Shown: piece by piece, positions 15,787-25,426 of the stretch
Layout: each line of letters opens with the position of its first letter
How positions within the stretch are numbered: the first letter of the stretch is position 1
From: Bacteroidota bacterium
GTDB lineage: Bacteria; Bacteroidota; Bacteroidia; Chitinophagales; Chitinophagaceae
Direction of reading: 5' to 3'
NCBI GenBank assembly: GCA_005884665.1
Contig: VBAT01000007.1
Span: 93,886-157,885, forward strand
DNA: 64,000 nt
Notes under the pieces: model-generated
Told to the model about the DNA's origin: nothing
The model's database searches: none
What the model saw: the letters and a program-made list of their open reading frames with translations, nothing else
Translations under genes and position numbers: made by a program

Positions 15787-18243
15787 TTAATTACCTCCGG
15801 TATTTACACGATTCTGTTCATCGGTAGCGCCACCTGTTTTTCTCCTCGCGGGAGCGATATTGGTTTTACCAAACCGATAGGTGAAAGTGAGATTGAACTG
15901 GCGGCTATCTCTTCTGCTTGCTACGGTCACATCCACATCAGCATACTTTGCATACCCGCTAAATGCCTGTGTCCAGAAAATATCACGTACACCCAGTTTG
16001 ACACTTCCTTTCTTTTTAAATATTTGTTTGGATATTGCGGAATTAACAGCCCACATTGAATTTGCTACCAACAGGCCTTCGGTTGTCTTGCTGCGGTACC
16101 ATCCACTCAATTCTGCGGTCCAACCTTTCTTTCCTAAAGTGAACGTGTTGTTCATATTACCCATAAAAGCGGTGAACTGGATATCCACTGGTTTGTATTG
16201 GTACAATCCTTTGTAATGATTGTTGAATACATTCAGGTAAATATTAGTATTCCACCACTTCCTTACCGGGAAATTCGCCATCACTGCCACGCCCACCTGT
16301 CTCATCTTGCTAAAATTTTCCTGTGTCTGGTAAGTTATTTTCTTTTCTGTATCCTGTTTCAGGAGCTGGGTGATGATATCATCGGTCCTGGTGTAATTCA
16401 AAGTTGTTGTCAGGAATCTCCTGAATGTGTGACTAAACTCAAGATTATGCGTAAACTGCGGTTGCAGGTAAGGATTCCCCTGTCCGTAAGTCAATGAATC
16501 CAGGAAGAAAACAAAAGGATTCAGGGCATCATAATTCGGTCTCATGATCCTGCGGCTATAGCTGAAGTTAAATTGGTTCTTCTCGCTCATATCATAGCCG
16601 ATACCAATATTGGGAAACAAGTTAGTATAATGACGTGTAAACGATGAGTCATTCCTGATCTGGTGACCTGTTGCGTTGGTGTTCTCCATGCGTAAGCCCC
16701 CAGTTAGGTTCCATTTTTTCTTGACGGTCTTTGAAAAGATCACGTACGTTGCGTTGATGTTTTCGCTATAAACAAAGTGATTGCTACGATCATCAGCCTG
16801 CCAGGTACCACCACCATTGTTGCGTAAATAATCAACCTGGTTGTTCGTTTTTACAAAACTGGTCTTGATCCCTGCTTCCAGCTTTAAACCGCTCTTGAAG
16901 GGATGCACAAAGTCCATTTTACCTGTATAGATATCGATCATGGAGGGAATGTAGCCCTGTAGGATGATATCACTGCCGATTTTTACATTGCTCGCATCAA
17001 AACTTTCAGTCAGGAGCTGCGTATTGCTTTTGTTATTGTAAAATGCATAATCAAGGTCAGCGCTAAGCTCTGTGCCGGCTGAATCAAATGTATGTTTGTA
17101 GTTGACATTGGTAGTCACACCAGAAAACTCCCTGTGGTTGTTGTTCTGTGAATTCAACTTTGACTGAACATTACCGGCTACGTCTCTTAGGTATGATACG
17201 CTACGGGGATCTTCATCACCGTTATTAAAATTGGCATTGACAACTACTCCAATTATATCCTTTTTAGTTGCATAAAAATCTACACCGCCTTTAATACCGT
17301 GATAAACGCCCTGGAAATGCGGTCTTGATACCTGGTCTGAAGAACCGTTCAATACGCCGTTTGCATCATAAAATTTGCGGTCTATTGTTAACTTGTTATA
17401 ACCTTCCCAGGTACCTCCATTGTAGCCGCCGAAGATATTTACCTTATTATTACGATAGTTGAGGTTGATACCGTTATTGGTCCTGCCATAGCGGCCCTGT
17501 GTATAACCAAGCGTTAGACTCCCATTCATTCCTCTTATTACATTCTTCTTGGTTTTAATGTTAATGATGCCTGAGTTACCCGAAGCATCATATTTGGCCG
17601 GGGGATTGGTCATGATCTCGAGTTGCTCAAGGCTGCTGCTTGGCATATTCTTCAGAAGGTTGGCCAGGTCGGCACCACTCATATAAGTTTGCTTGCCATC
17701 AATTAGTATCAATACACCCTGTTTACCTTTTATGCTGATGTTGCCATCGTTGTCTACTGATACGCCAGGTGACTTCTCCAGCAGCTCAAGTACATTTAGT
17801 CCTGCATTGGTCGGCGAGGCATCAACGTTTATCACGGTCTTCCCCGGCTTTTGCTCGATCAGAGGTTTTTTTGCGCTTACTGATACACCTCCCAGCGAAG
17901 TGGCTTGCGGAATCAGTTCGATGGTTTTTAAGACAATGTTTGAGTGAGTCTCAGTGATCTCAAAGCTCTCCGAATATCCTTTTTGATGACCAACGGCGCT
18001 GATGGAAACAAAATATTTCCCATCAGCTACGCCTTCAAACACGAATTTGCCGGTTTTGTCGGCCACGCTCATTTTAGCGATAGATGAATCCTTTACCCTA
18101 TGCAAAGTGATAGTTGCAGATTCAATGATTTTGGTGCTCCCGTCGATGACCGTACCGTTTACCTTTCCTGCCCTGGATTGTCCATAGCTGGAAAGCGACA
18201 AAGCAGTTAAAACAATGGTCAGCAGGGCTGTTATCTTTCTCAT
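15787..18243 (-). CDS. Outer-membrane beta-barrel protein, paralogue of 13095-15578
   Basis: An 818-aa protein; start ATG 18243 gives signal peptide MRKITALLTIVLTALSLSSYGQ; the frame extends to 18375 without likely coding. The domain order matches its neighbour: regulatory beta-sandwich (VNGTVIDGSTKIIESATI), plug (GGVSVSAKKPLIEQKPG, LELLEKSPGVSVDNDGNISI, LEQLEIMTNPPAKYDASG), then a long barrel ending FNLTFTYRFGKTNIAPARR. The two genes lie head to tail with about 210 bp between and look like an old tandem duplication. A TACTTTTG element at 18289-18296 on the minus strand could be the -7 box. Transported substrate unknown. Confidence 0.85.
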   Translation of the reverse strand: MRKITALLTIVLTALSLSSYGQSRAGKVNGTVIDGSTKIIESATITLHRVKDSSIAKMSVADKTGKFVFEGVADGKYFVSISAVGHQKGYSESFEITETHSNIVLKTIELIPQATSLGGVSVSAKKPLIEQKPGKTVINVDASPTNAGLNVLELLEKSPGVSVDNDGNISIKGKQGVLILIDGKQTYMSGADLANLLKNMPSSSLEQLEIMTNPPAKYDASGNSGIINIKTKKNVIRGMNGSLTLGYTQGRYGRTNNGINLNYRNNKVNIFGGYNGGTWEGYNKLTIDRKFYDANGVLNGSSDQVSRPHFQGVYHGIKGGVDFYATKKDIIGVVVNANFNNGDEDPRSVSYLRDVAGNVQSKLNSQNNNHREFSGVTTNVNYKHTFDSAGTELSADLDYAFYNNKSNTQLLTESFDASNVKIGSDIILQGYIPSMIDIYTGKMDFVHPFKSGLKLEAGIKTSFVKTNNQVDYLRNNGGGTWQADDRSNHFVYSENINATYVIFSKTVKKKWNLTGGLRMENTNATGHQIRNDSSFTRHYTNLFPNIGIGYDMSEKNQFNFSYSRRIMRPNYDALNPFVFFLDSLTYGQGNPYLQPQFTHNLEFSHTFRRFLTTTLNYTRTDDIITQLLKQDTEKKITYQTQENFSKMRQVGVAVMANFPVRKWWNTNIYLNVFNNHYKGLYQYKPVDIQFTAFMGNMNNTFTLGKKGWTAELSGWYRSKTTEGLLVANSMWAVNSAISKQIFKKKGSVKLGVRDIFWTQAFSGYAKYADVDVTVASRRDSRQFNLTFTYRFGKTNIAPARRKTGGATDEQNRVNTGGN

Positions 18244-18288
18244 TTTTCTTAATTTATTAATTAGTACTAGTTTTTGATAATTACAGTT

Positions 18289-18296
18289 CAAAAGTA
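18289..18296 (-). promoter_or_regulatory. Possible Bacteroidota -7 element (TAnnTTTG)
   Basis: The minus strand reads TACTTTTG about 45 bp upstream of the outer-membrane protein start at 18243, matching the Bacteroidota TAnnTTTG consensus. A matching TTTG at the expected -33 distance is not clear, so this is tentative. Confidence 0.35.
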
Positions 18297-18467
18297 GGTA
18301 GTTTACAATGCAAAGTACATTGCTTTCCCTTGAACGGTAATTTTTGGTGATGATTGGCAGATTTTCATGACCCACATGTGACGCAGTGGGCTGAATCCGG
18401 TTACAGGTTGGGTGTCATTTCTGACAAGTGGTAAATAAGTGGTGTCAGGTGGAAAAATCGGCCGGGG

Positions 18468-19232
18468 TCAGAGACCGAACTCCTCCCGGATCTCGTCATG
18501 GTAAGTCCGGCCTGAGGTGATGCGGGTCCCAGCCTTATCTTCCATAATGAAGAGGTAGCGACTGTTGAAATGCCGGTGCATTTCCCGCACCCTGTCCTTA
18601 TTAATAATATAGGACTTATGAATCCGGTGAAACTGGGTGGGCAGTTTTTCAGAGAGAGTGGTTAGAGACTGGTCAGTCAAATGCTTCTGACCATCCTGGG
18701 TGTACACAAATACATATTTATCTTGGGCCTCGAGATAGGCGATATTCTCATAACGGAGAAGAATAATACGGTCGCCGGTCTTAATTGGAAGAGCGGTTGC
18801 CTTTTGCGGGGCCTTGAATTGCTCAATGATCTGTTGTAAACCGGCAATATTTATGGAAGTGTCCGACTTCCCAAACTGTTTCAATTTTTGAATACTTTGC
18901 TCCAGCCTTTCTTCCTTTATTGGTTTTAATAAATAATCGATTGAAAAGGTTTCAAAAGCCCTGATCGCATATTGTTCATATGCAGTAGTAAAAATAATGT
19001 TGGGTTTGTGTGCAAGTTTTTCTATGACTTCGAAACCCGTAAGGTCTGGCATCTGAATATCGAGAAATACAAGGTCAGGTTTTAAAGCTTCTATTTTTTG
19101 GATAGCTTCAGCTCCCGTCCCGGCTTCATCAATGACCTGGACAACATCCGAATGTTCCTGCAACAGGTTTTTCATCAGCCTTCTTGCTGCAGGTTCGTCA
19201 TCTATCACTATAGTCTTATACACCTGGATCAT
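18468..19232 (-). CDS. LytTR-family response regulator
   Basis: A 254-aa protein. Residues 5-120 form a receiver domain with the acidic pair in VIDDEPAA, the phospho-acceptor Asp in DLVFLDIQMPDLTG, the Thr in IIFTTAYEQYAIRAFE and the Lys in YLLKPIKEE. Residues about 150-250 form a LytTR DNA-binding domain (GDRIILLRYENIAYLEAQDK, FHRIHKSYIINKDRV). It is phosphorylated by a cognate kinase and binds promoter DNA. It overlaps the upstream histidine-kinase gene by 17 bp. Control of the two adjacent outer-membrane proteins is plausible but not shown. Confidence 0.93.
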   Translation of the reverse strand: MIQVYKTIVIDDEPAARRLMKNLLQEHSDVVQVIDEAGTGAEAIQKIEALKPDLVFLDIQMPDLTGFEVIEKLAHKPNIIFTTAYEQYAIRAFETFSIDYLLKPIKEERLEQSIQKLKQFGKSDTSINIAGLQQIIEQFKAPQKATALPIKTGDRIILLRYENIAYLEAQDKYVFVYTQDGQKHLTDQSLTTLSEKLPTQFHRIHKSYIINKDRVREMHRHFNSRYLFIMEDKAGTRITSGRTYHDEIREEFGL

Positions 19233-20397
19233 TTTTCATGAGTTTATGAATGAAAATGGAAACGTTTTTGCGTGGCTGATTGGAGAAATGTACCTCGTAA
19301 GCCCCGGGGAATAACAGATCCAGTTTATCATAGATACTTTTAACGCCATAACCAGGACTCAGTTCTTCCGGGAAGGCGGGCCCATTGTCTGCCACAACCA
19401 GTTCCAACCCCTGGCCACTCTGTTTTACTTCTACGTTTATTTCGGTCATTCTTCCGGTTGCTTTCAATCCATGTTTTACTGCATTTTCAACAATAGGTTG
19501 CAATACAAACCGGGGAATAAGATAATGATTGATATCTCCGGTCACCTGTATGGAATAGTTCAGCTGGTCTTCAAATCTTATTTTCTCGATCTGCAGGTAT
19601 ACCTCGGCCATTTCTACTTCTTCCTTGATCGTGGAATAATTATGATCGCTATAGTTTATGCTATAGCGGAAAAGATCAGCCAGTGCTATTGTCATCTTCC
19701 GGGCTTTCCTCCCATCTGTCACTGACAGATCGGCTATTGAGTTTAATGCATTATATAAAAAATGGGGATTGATCTTTGAATGCAGGGCGTCTAGCTCGGC
19801 CTTGGTCTTTAAAGCCATCAGCCTGGTGACTTCCAGCTCTTTTTCATTCAATTTCCGCTTGCGGTCCAGCTCCACGTAATTGACCGCCGTATAGATCAGA
19901 CCGGTCACGACTGAATAAAAATAGGCCTGTATCAGGACATAGTGAAACTGCTCACTCATTTTCATTCCATTATCGACATAGTGGATCAGGCTATAAATAA
20001 ACACCGCCGACAATATGATTGATATAATGATCACAGCATGGTGCTTAATAAAGGAGAGCTTCCCGACCATCGGTATGCGACTGATCAGCCATACGCTGTT
20101 AAAAACGAAGAAAACACAAATGCCGCCCTGGAGAAGCTGTTTTAAAACAATACCTAAAAAACCTCCGGTTGTGGTTTTGGACATTGCTTCAGGCGACAGC
20201 AGGGAAATAAATGCTGTCATGAAAGAAATAGCGATCAACAGTGTAGCCAGGTTCCGGCGTATCCATACATTTTTGATCGCGGAAAAAAGCCGTTTATAAA
20301 GTGACAGCAACAGGATGGCTACTGAAAGAAAAATAGTAGAACAAAGAATGAACAGTATCTGTATAGCAACTTGATGCTTCATATTCCAGGCAGGCAA
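19216..20397 (-). CDS. Sensor histidine kinase, LytS/His_kinase family
   Basis: A 393-aa membrane kinase; MKHQV at 20382 is an equally good start to the ATG at 20397. The N-terminal about 170 residues contain four to five hydrophobic helices (e.g. IQILFILCSTIFLSVAILLL, VIIISIILSAVFIYSLI). A coiled stretch follows (KRKLNEKELEVTRLMALKTK), then the His_kinase motif LHSKINPHFLYNALNSIADL with the phospho-acceptor His, and an ATPase domain with PIVENAVKHGL (N box) and VVADNGPAF (G1). It should phosphorylate the LytTR regulator encoded next to it. No extracellular sensor domain is visible, so the signal may be within the membrane. Confidence 0.93.
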   Translation of the reverse strand: MPAWNMKHQVAIQILFILCSTIFLSVAILLLSLYKRLFSAIKNVWIRRNLATLLIAISFMTAFISLLSPEAMSKTTTGGFLGIVLKQLLQGGICVFFVFNSVWLISRIPMVGKLSFIKHHAVIIISIILSAVFIYSLIHYVDNGMKMSEQFHYVLIQAYFYSVVTGLIYTAVNYVELDRKRKLNEKELEVTRLMALKTKAELDALHSKINPHFLYNALNSIADLSVTDGRKARKMTIALADLFRYSINYSDHNYSTIKEEVEMAEVYLQIEKIRFEDQLNYSIQVTGDINHYLIPRFVLQPIVENAVKHGLKATGRMTEINVEVKQSGQGLELVVADNGPAFPEELSPGYGVKSIYDKLDLLFPGAYEVHFSNQPRKNVSIFIHKLMKNDPGV

Positions 20398-20488
20398 GAT
20401 ATTAAAACAGTCGACAATATACCATAACTGTTCGTCACCCGCATTATTTGAGGTGTGAACTGTTTATATTGCGTGCAAAATTCAGGAA

Positions 20489-21508
20489 ATGACAGTCGAT
20501 TTCAGATCGGATACTATGACCCGGCCTACCCCGGAAATGCTGGATGCCATGATGAAAGCCCGGGTTGGAGATGATGTTTTTGGGGAAGACCCTACAATTA
20601 ATGAACTGGAATCCCTGACCGCGGGAATGTTTGGAATGGAAGCGGCTCTTTATTGCCCTTCGGGGACGATGACCAATCAAATCGCGATCAAATGTCACAC
20701 GCAACCGGCGGATGAAGTGATCTGTGATGAAAGCTCTCATGTTTACCAATATGAGGGCGGCGGGATTGCATTCAACTCCGGCGCTTCGGTAAAATTGCTC
20801 CATGGCGACAGGGGTAGGATCACTGCTCAACAGGTAAAAGAGGCTATCAATCCCGATGATCCGCACCGGGCCAGCAGCAGGTTGGTTTGCCTGGAAAATA
20901 CCTCGAATCGAGGAGGTGGTAGCTGCTATGATTTTTCAGAAATAAAAAAGATAAAGCAGGTTTGTATTGACGATAACCTTTCTTTCCACCTGGATGGGGC
21001 CAGACTCTGGAATGCCCTGGTAGAAAAGAAAGAAACGCCGAAGCAATATGGAGAAATATTCGACAGTATTTCGGTGTGCCTGAGCAAAAGTCTCGGATGC
21101 CCTGTGGGAAGTCTGCTGCTGGGTAAAAAGGATTTTATCAAAAAGGCCAGACGGGTAAGAAAAGTTTTTGGCGGAGGAATGAGACAGGCAGGCTTTCTTG
21201 CTGCGGCTGGGATTTATGCCTTGCAAAACAACATTGAAAGACTAAAAGAAGATCACGCGAATGCCCGCCGGATTGCTACGGCTATTGCCAACAAAACGTA
21301 TGTAAAACAGGTGCTCCCGGTTGAGACAAACATCATCATATTTGAATTGAACGACACTATTCCGGCACCTGCCTGGGTAGCTGCTTTCAAAGAGAAGAAT
21401 ATACTTGGCTATGCCATTGCTCCTAACCGTGTGCGTCTGGTAGTGCATCTGGATATTTCTAATGAGATGGTTATAAAAACAATACAGGAGATAGAAAACT
21501 TTAAATAA
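20489..21508 (+). CDS. ltaE: Low-specificity L-threonine aldolase
   Basis: A 339-aa protein of family length. It begins VDFRSDTMTRPTPEML, the conserved threonine aldolase start, followed by VGDDVFGEDPTINELE, YCPSGTMTNQIA, the Asp of FHLDGARLWNA and the PLP-binding Lys in VCLSKSLGCPVGSLL. The enzyme cleaves L-threonine or allo-threonine to glycine and acetaldehyde using PLP in the cytoplasm. It is divergent from the histidine-kinase gene (92 bp between), so the two promoters share this gap. Confidence 0.95.
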   Translation: MTVDFRSDTMTRPTPEMLDAMMKARVGDDVFGEDPTINELESLTAGMFGMEAALYCPSGTMTNQIAIKCHTQPADEVICDESSHVYQYEGGGIAFNSGASVKLLHGDRGRITAQQVKEAINPDDPHRASSRLVCLENTSNRGGGSCYDFSEIKKIKQVCIDDNLSFHLDGARLWNALVEKKETPKQYGEIFDSISVCLSKSLGCPVGSLLLGKKDFIKKARRVRKVFGGGMRQAGFLAAAGIYALQNNIERLKEDHANARRIATAIANKTYVKQVLPVETNIIIFELNDTIPAPAWVAAFKEKNILGYAIAPNRVRLVVHLDISNEMVIKTIQEIENFK

Positions 21509-21535
21509 TCTTAAGAACGGGCAGTTGCTCGTTAC

Positions 21536-21566
21536 TTGAATTATTCTGCTTTTTATTCTACTTTTG
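21536..21566 (+). promoter_or_regulatory. Predicted Bacteroidota promoter for the 21594 gene
   Basis: TTG at 21536-21538 and TACTTTTG at 21559-21566 are 20 bp apart, fitting the Bacteroidota TTTG-N19-21-TAnnTTTG promoter form. The start codon at 21594 is 27 nt downstream of the -7 box. Confidence 0.55.
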
Positions 21567-21593
21567 ACGCCACCACTTATCAACTAAAACTAT

Positions 21594-22400
21594 ATGAAAA
21601 AGAACTGCCTTATCATTTTAGCCCTCTTATCCTTTTCTTTTATCCAGGCTCAAAACAGTGACACGCTTAACAATGATGGCGTGATCAAATTGTACCAGTC
21701 CGGGTTCAGCACTGACATTATCAGATCAAAGATCAACTCCTCTCCCGCCAAATTCGATGTTTCTGTAAACGGGATGATGAAACTGAAAGAAAATAAGATC
21801 CCTGATGATTTAATCACTTTGATGGTTACAAATCCAAACGGGAATGCAGCAAAGAATGCCGCTGGCCCTGGTGCCGGCGGATCGGCCGCTTCCAGTGTAG
21901 CTACCGGAATTTATCTTGTCAAATCGACCACTGAAACGGTAGAAATGAATCCTTCTTATATCACCAGCAAGAAGACTGACAAGTCGATGCAATTGATCGC
22001 CGGCTTCATAGATGCCGATATCAGGGTCATATTAAATGAAAATCATGCGGCACTTCAGTTAGGAAGCATACCAAAGTTTCAGTTTGTTTTTGACACATTA
22101 AGAAATAACAACGAAAACCCGTGGTTTGGAAAAAATTCTTCTCCAAAGAACTTTTTCCTGGTAAAATTGAAAGCTACCAAAAAGACTCGTGAACTTGTCA
22201 TTGGCAAAACAAGCGCTATACAGGAAAATATCGAAATAACAGAGAAGCAAAAGATTCCTCTCAAGAATAAAAAGATTGGACCAGGTGTATACGAAGTATC
22301 ACCTGTTACCCCACTGGAACCCGGTGAATACGGCATTATTTTTTCCAATGCCACCTGGGATACACAATCCGGTAAGATCTATGATTTCAGTGTGAAATAA
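21594..22400 (+). CDS. Secreted protein of unknown function
   Basis: A 268-aa protein with a Sec signal peptide (MKKNCLIILALLSFSFIQAQ). Residues about 22-80 contain NNDGVIKLYQSGFSTDIIRSKINSS and MKLKENKIPDDLITLMV, a pattern seen in Bacteroidota exported proteins that resembles a short helical repeat. A Gly/Ala-rich linker follows (AAGPGAGGSAASS), then a beta-rich C-terminal domain with GPGVYEVSPVTPLEPGEYGIIF. No catalytic motif is visible. It has its own likely promoter and a strong terminator, so it is probably transcribed alone. Confidence 0.75.
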   Translation: MKKNCLIILALLSFSFIQAQNSDTLNNDGVIKLYQSGFSTDIIRSKINSSPAKFDVSVNGMMKLKENKIPDDLITLMVTNPNGNAAKNAAGPGAGGSAASSVATGIYLVKSTTETVEMNPSYITSKKTDKSMQLIAGFIDADIRVILNENHAALQLGSIPKFQFVFDTLRNNNENPWFGKNSSPKNFFLVKLKATKKTRELVIGKTSAIQENIEITEKQKIPLKNKKIGPGVYEVSPVTPLEPGEYGIIFSNATWDTQSGKIYDFSVK

Positions 22401-22421
22401 AATCATCACTTTAAAATGTAG

Positions 22422-22456
22422 CCCCTTTGTTAAAAGCAAAGGGGTTCTTTTTTTGC
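22422..22456 (+). terminator. Rho-independent terminator
   Basis: An 8-bp perfect stem (CCCCTTTG / CAAAGGGG) with a 7-base loop at 22422-22444, followed by TTCTTTTTTTG. It lies 22 nt after the stop of the secreted-protein gene. Confidence 0.85.
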
Positions 22457-22550
22457 AAGCCGCCAAAAAGAAAGTGCGCAGAAACAGTGCGAAGAGCGGT
22501 GTTTCCCTCTCTTTCTATCATTATCGCTATTTTTACCGTAAATAAACCCC

Positions 22551-24203
22551 ATGTTCCCAAGCATAAACCCGCTGACCACTCCAGTATGGCAAACATTATG
22601 GCAGCATCACTTGCATATTAAAAACGAGCACCTACGAAATCTTTTCCAAAACGATCCTAACCGGTTTGAAAAATTTTCCTTGGGAACGGGTGATATCCTT
22701 TTTGATTATTCCAAAAACCTCATCTCTGATGAGACGGTACAATTGCTGTTACAATTAGCAGATGAATGTAAGGTCAGGGATGCTATAGAAGCTATGTTCA
22801 ATGGCGAAAAGATCAACCAGACAGAAAACAGGTCTGTGTTGCATGTGGCGCTTCGTAATTTCTCCAAACAACCCATGTATTCCGATGGCAAAGACGTGAT
22901 GCCCGAAGTAAAAAAAGTTCTGCGAAAGATGAAAGCCTTTGCCCAGGCCGTGCATAACGGGGAGCATCGCGGTTACACCGGCAAGCGTATAAAATATATT
23001 GTAAATATCGGCATTGGTGGAAGTGACCTTGGTCCCCTGATGGTCACCGAAGCATTGAGACCTTATAAATTGGAAGATATCGAGACGTTCTTTGTATCAA
23101 ATGTCGACGGCACCCATATTGCTGAAACTTTAAAGAAAGTAAAACCGGAACGGACCCTTTTCTTAATTGCTTCCAAGACTTTCACCACGCAGGAAACAAT
23201 GACCAATGCGCATACGGCAAGGGCCTGGTTCCTGAAAAAAGCAAAGGATGAAAAGCATGTAGCCAAACATTTTGTGGCCTTATCAACCAATGAAGAAGAA
23301 GTGGTGAAGTTTGGTATTGACAGGAAAAACATGTTCGGTTTCTGGGATTGGGTCGGCGGTCGTTATTCTTTATGGAGTGCTATCGGGCTGTCTATTGTAC
23401 TGACCATCGGTTACAAAAATTTCGAGCAATTATTGAAGGGTGCTCACGATACCGATAATCATTTCCGCAATACAGCATTTGAAAAAAATATCCCGGTGCT
23501 AATGGCCCTGATTGGGGTATGGTATGGCAATCTTTTCGGAGCACAAAGTGAAGCGATATTACCTTATGATCAATATATGCACCGGTTTGCTGCCTATTTT
23601 CAGCAGGGAAATATGGAAAGCAATGGAAAACGCGTTGATCGGGATGGCAATCCTGTTACTTATTCAACCGGCCCTGTCATTTGGGGCGAACCCGGAACAA
23701 ATGGCCAGCATGCATTTTACCAATTGATACACCAGGGCACTCCTTTTATCCCCTGCGATTTTATCGCTCCCGCACAAACGCATAACCCCATCGGTGACCA
23801 TCATGTCAAGCTTCTATCAAATTTCTTTGCGCAAACTGAAGCATTAATGAATGGCAAGAATGAGTGGGAGGTGAAGACTGAACTGGAAAAACAAGGACTG
23901 AATTCCGAACAGGTTGCAAAGTTGTTGCCTTATAAAGTCTTTCCCGGCAATCGGCCCACCAATTCATTCCTGGTAAAAAAAATAACGCCTTTCACACTTG
24001 GTCAGTTGATTGCACTATACGAGCACAAGATATTTGTGCAGGGAGTTATCTGGAATATTTTCAGTTTTGATCAATGGGGTGTGGAATTGGGTAAACAGCT
24101 TGCCAATAAAATCTTACCCGAGTTGGAAGATGGAAAGCCTGTCACAGACCACGACTCATCCACCAATGGTTTGATAAACGGTTTTAAGAAAATGAGAAAA
24201 TAG
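22551..24203 (+). CDS. pgi: Glucose-6-phosphate isomerase
   Basis: A 550-aa protein, the usual length for the long bacterial type. Conserved segments are complete: [89 protein letters not shown] with the catalytic Glu, [13 protein letters not shown] with the ring-opening His, and [23 protein letters not shown]. It interconverts glucose 6-phosphate and fructose 6-phosphate. It lies after a terminator and appears to be the first gene of its unit; a small secreted protein follows 29 nt later. Confidence 0.98.
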   Translation: MFPSINPLTTPVWQTLWQHHLHIKNEHLRNLFQNDPNRFEKFSLGTGDILFDYSKNLISDETVQLLLQLADECKVRDAIEAMFNGEKINQTENRSVLHVALRNFSKQPMYSDGKDVMPEVKKVLRKMKAFAQAVHNGEHRGYTGKRIKYIVNIGIGGSDLGPLMVTEALRPYKLEDIETFFVSNVDGTHIAETLKKVKPERTLFLIASKTFTTQETMTNAHTARAWFLKKAKDEKHVAKHFVALSTNEEEVVKFGIDRKNMFGFWDWVGGRYSLWSAIGLSIVLTIGYKNFEQLLKGAHDTDNHFRNTAFEKNIPVLMALIGVWYGNLFGAQSEAILPYDQYMHRFAAYFQQGNMESNGKRVDRDGNPVTYSTGPVIWGEPGTNGQHAFYQLIHQGTPFIPCDFIAPAQTHNPIGDHHVKLLSNFFAQTEALMNGKNEWEVKTELEKQGLNSEQVAKLLPYKVFPGNRPTNSFLVKKITPFTLGQLIALYEHKIFVQGVIWNIFSFDQWGVELGKQLANKILPELEDGKPVTDHDSSTNGLINGFKKMRK

Positions 24204-24232
24204 CTTATTTTCATAGGCCTTAACCATCGCTT

Positions 24233-24616
24233 ATGAAACTCATCTTCCTGTTTGTTGCCATTGCAGCTTTTTCTTTTGCTTCCGCACAGAATAATCAACA
24301 GTCGCCAAAATCAAAATTCAACTCTGAGCAGGCACCCAGGTTCTACATTATTAAGCCGCCTCAGCCACAATTAATCCCCAATGCCCGTTTATTAAATACG
24401 TTATCCAACGGCAATAAGATATTTGCATTGCCGCAGGACAATATGCCTTGCGTGGTCCCTGACATTACAAACTACAGCATGCCCGTTGTAAAGCCAGATG
24501 TTACTTACACAATTCCTAATCCTGCATTGCCCTCGCCGCCATCTAATAAACCGGTGATTCTTACGGAAGATCAACTTAAAAAATTATTGGAATTACAGCA
24601 ACAGCAGCACAGGTAA
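24233..24616 (+). CDS. Small secreted proline-rich protein of unknown function
   Basis: A 127-aa protein with signal peptide MKLIFLFVAIAAFSFASAQ. The mature part is short and Pro/Gln-rich (FYIIKPPQPQLIPNA, IPNPALPSPPSNKPVI) and ends in a helical Gln-rich tail (EDQLKKLLELQQQQHR). It contains one Cys (NMPCVVPD). No domain is recognised. It follows pgi closely and may share its transcript. Similar small secreted proteins are common in Chitinophagaceae. Confidence 0.6.
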   Translation: MKLIFLFVAIAAFSFASAQNNQQSPKSKFNSEQAPRFYIIKPPQPQLIPNARLLNTLSNGNKIFALPQDNMPCVVPDITNYSMPVVKPDVTYTIPNPALPSPPSNKPVILTEDQLKKLLELQQQQHR

Positions 24617-24658
24617 ATTAGCTGTTTATTTCCCAGCAAACCGTTTCATTACGAACGC

Positions 24659-24710
24659 GTCATTGCGAGGAGCGAAGCGACAAACACGTCATTGCGAGGA
24701 GCGAAGCGAC
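24659..24710. repeat. Two copies of a 23-bp dispersed intergenic repeat
   Basis: GTCATTGCGAGGAGCGAAGC-GAC occurs identically at 24659-24681 and 24688-24710. The reverse complement of its core (GCTTCGCTCC...GCAATG) recurs in the intergenic stretches at 28461-28514 and 31888-31990. It contains an internal GCGAAGCGA-type symmetry and looks like a REP-type dispersed element. Confidence 0.7.
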
Positions 24711-24714
24711 GAAG

Positions 24715-24741
24715 CAAAAAAATGCCCCCTTCCGGAGGCAT
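24715..24741 (-). terminator. Rho-independent terminator of the PUR protein gene
   Basis: On the minus strand an ATGCCTCC / GGGGGCAT stem (one mismatch) with a GGAA loop is followed by seven T. It lies 24 nt past the stop at 24765. Confidence 0.75.
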
Positions 24742-24764
24742 CGATCTAAGCAATTCGTTTCGGG

Positions 24765-25229
24765 TCACCATTTATCCACTTCTTCGTGGGTTGTGTTATT
24801 ATTGGTTGCATCTTCAGCGCCCGCAGGTGAAGAGATCACCTCGGCAGCTGCTACAGGTTTTACATTTTCCGGGGCAGAGGGGGTCTCGGCTTCGATATGA
24901 TCATTATGATCACCTTCACCATTATTCTCTACTGCTACTTCATCGTGATTGAAAGCATCAAAATCAAAATTTGGCATCAACTCTGTTTTTACATAGTCAA
25001 CTGCCTCAGTCAACGCTTTAATGAATTTATTAAAGTCTTCTTTGTAGAGGAATACCTTGTGCCTGTCGTAGCCATTGTCGTCAAAACGTTTACGGCTTTC
25101 TGTAATGGTCAGGTAATAATCATTGCCCCTTGTTGTTCTTACATCAAAAAAATACGTCCTTCTTTTTCCGGCGCGGATCCTTTTGCTGTAAATACTTTCC
25201 ATTTTCTTGTCGTTGTTCTCGTACGCCAC
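24765..25229 (-). CDS. PUR family DNA/RNA-binding protein (DUF3276)
   Basis: A 154-aa protein. The N-terminal about 95 residues form a single PUR repeat: IYSKRIRAGKRRTYFFDVRTT, DYYLTITESRKRF, KVFLYKEDFNKFIKALTEAV. The tail is acidic and low-complexity (NHDEVAVENNGEGDHNDH...). DUF3276 proteins are Bacteroidota PUR-alpha-like nucleic-acid-binding proteins, probably binding single-stranded DNA or RNA as dimers. A textbook Bacteroidota promoter lies upstream (25279-25309) and a terminator downstream, so it is monocistronic. Confidence 0.92.
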   Translation of the reverse strand: MAYENNDKKMESIYSKRIRAGKRRTYFFDVRTTRGNDYYLTITESRKRFDDNGYDRHKVFLYKEDFNKFIKALTEAVDYVKTELMPNFDFDAFNHDEVAVENNGEGDHNDHIEAETPSAPENVKPVAAAEVISSPAGAEDATNNNTTHEEVDKW

Positions 25230-25278
25230 AGTGTTAATTTTTTTTGCAGTTAAAAAATGCTTTGATTTTAGAGACCTA

Positions 25279-25309
25279 CAAATATAGAGATGTTTTCGAC
25301 ACAGCCAAA
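25279..25309 (-). promoter_or_regulatory. Bacteroidota primary-sigma promoter (TTTG-N19-TATATTTG)
   Basis: On the minus strand TTTG (25309-25306) is followed after exactly 19 bp by TATATTTG (25286-25279), an exact match to the TTTG-N19-TAnnTTTG consensus. The PUR gene starts 50 nt downstream. Confidence 0.75.
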
Positions 25310-25426
25310 TCTAAGTAAAGCCCCGGCACCGGCTGGTTTGCAGGAATCTGCGTCTCTTCATCGAAATTATTCTATTGTAATTGTAGAATGATGCCCGACC
25401 AACGATTCGGGACCCGGACTAACGAC

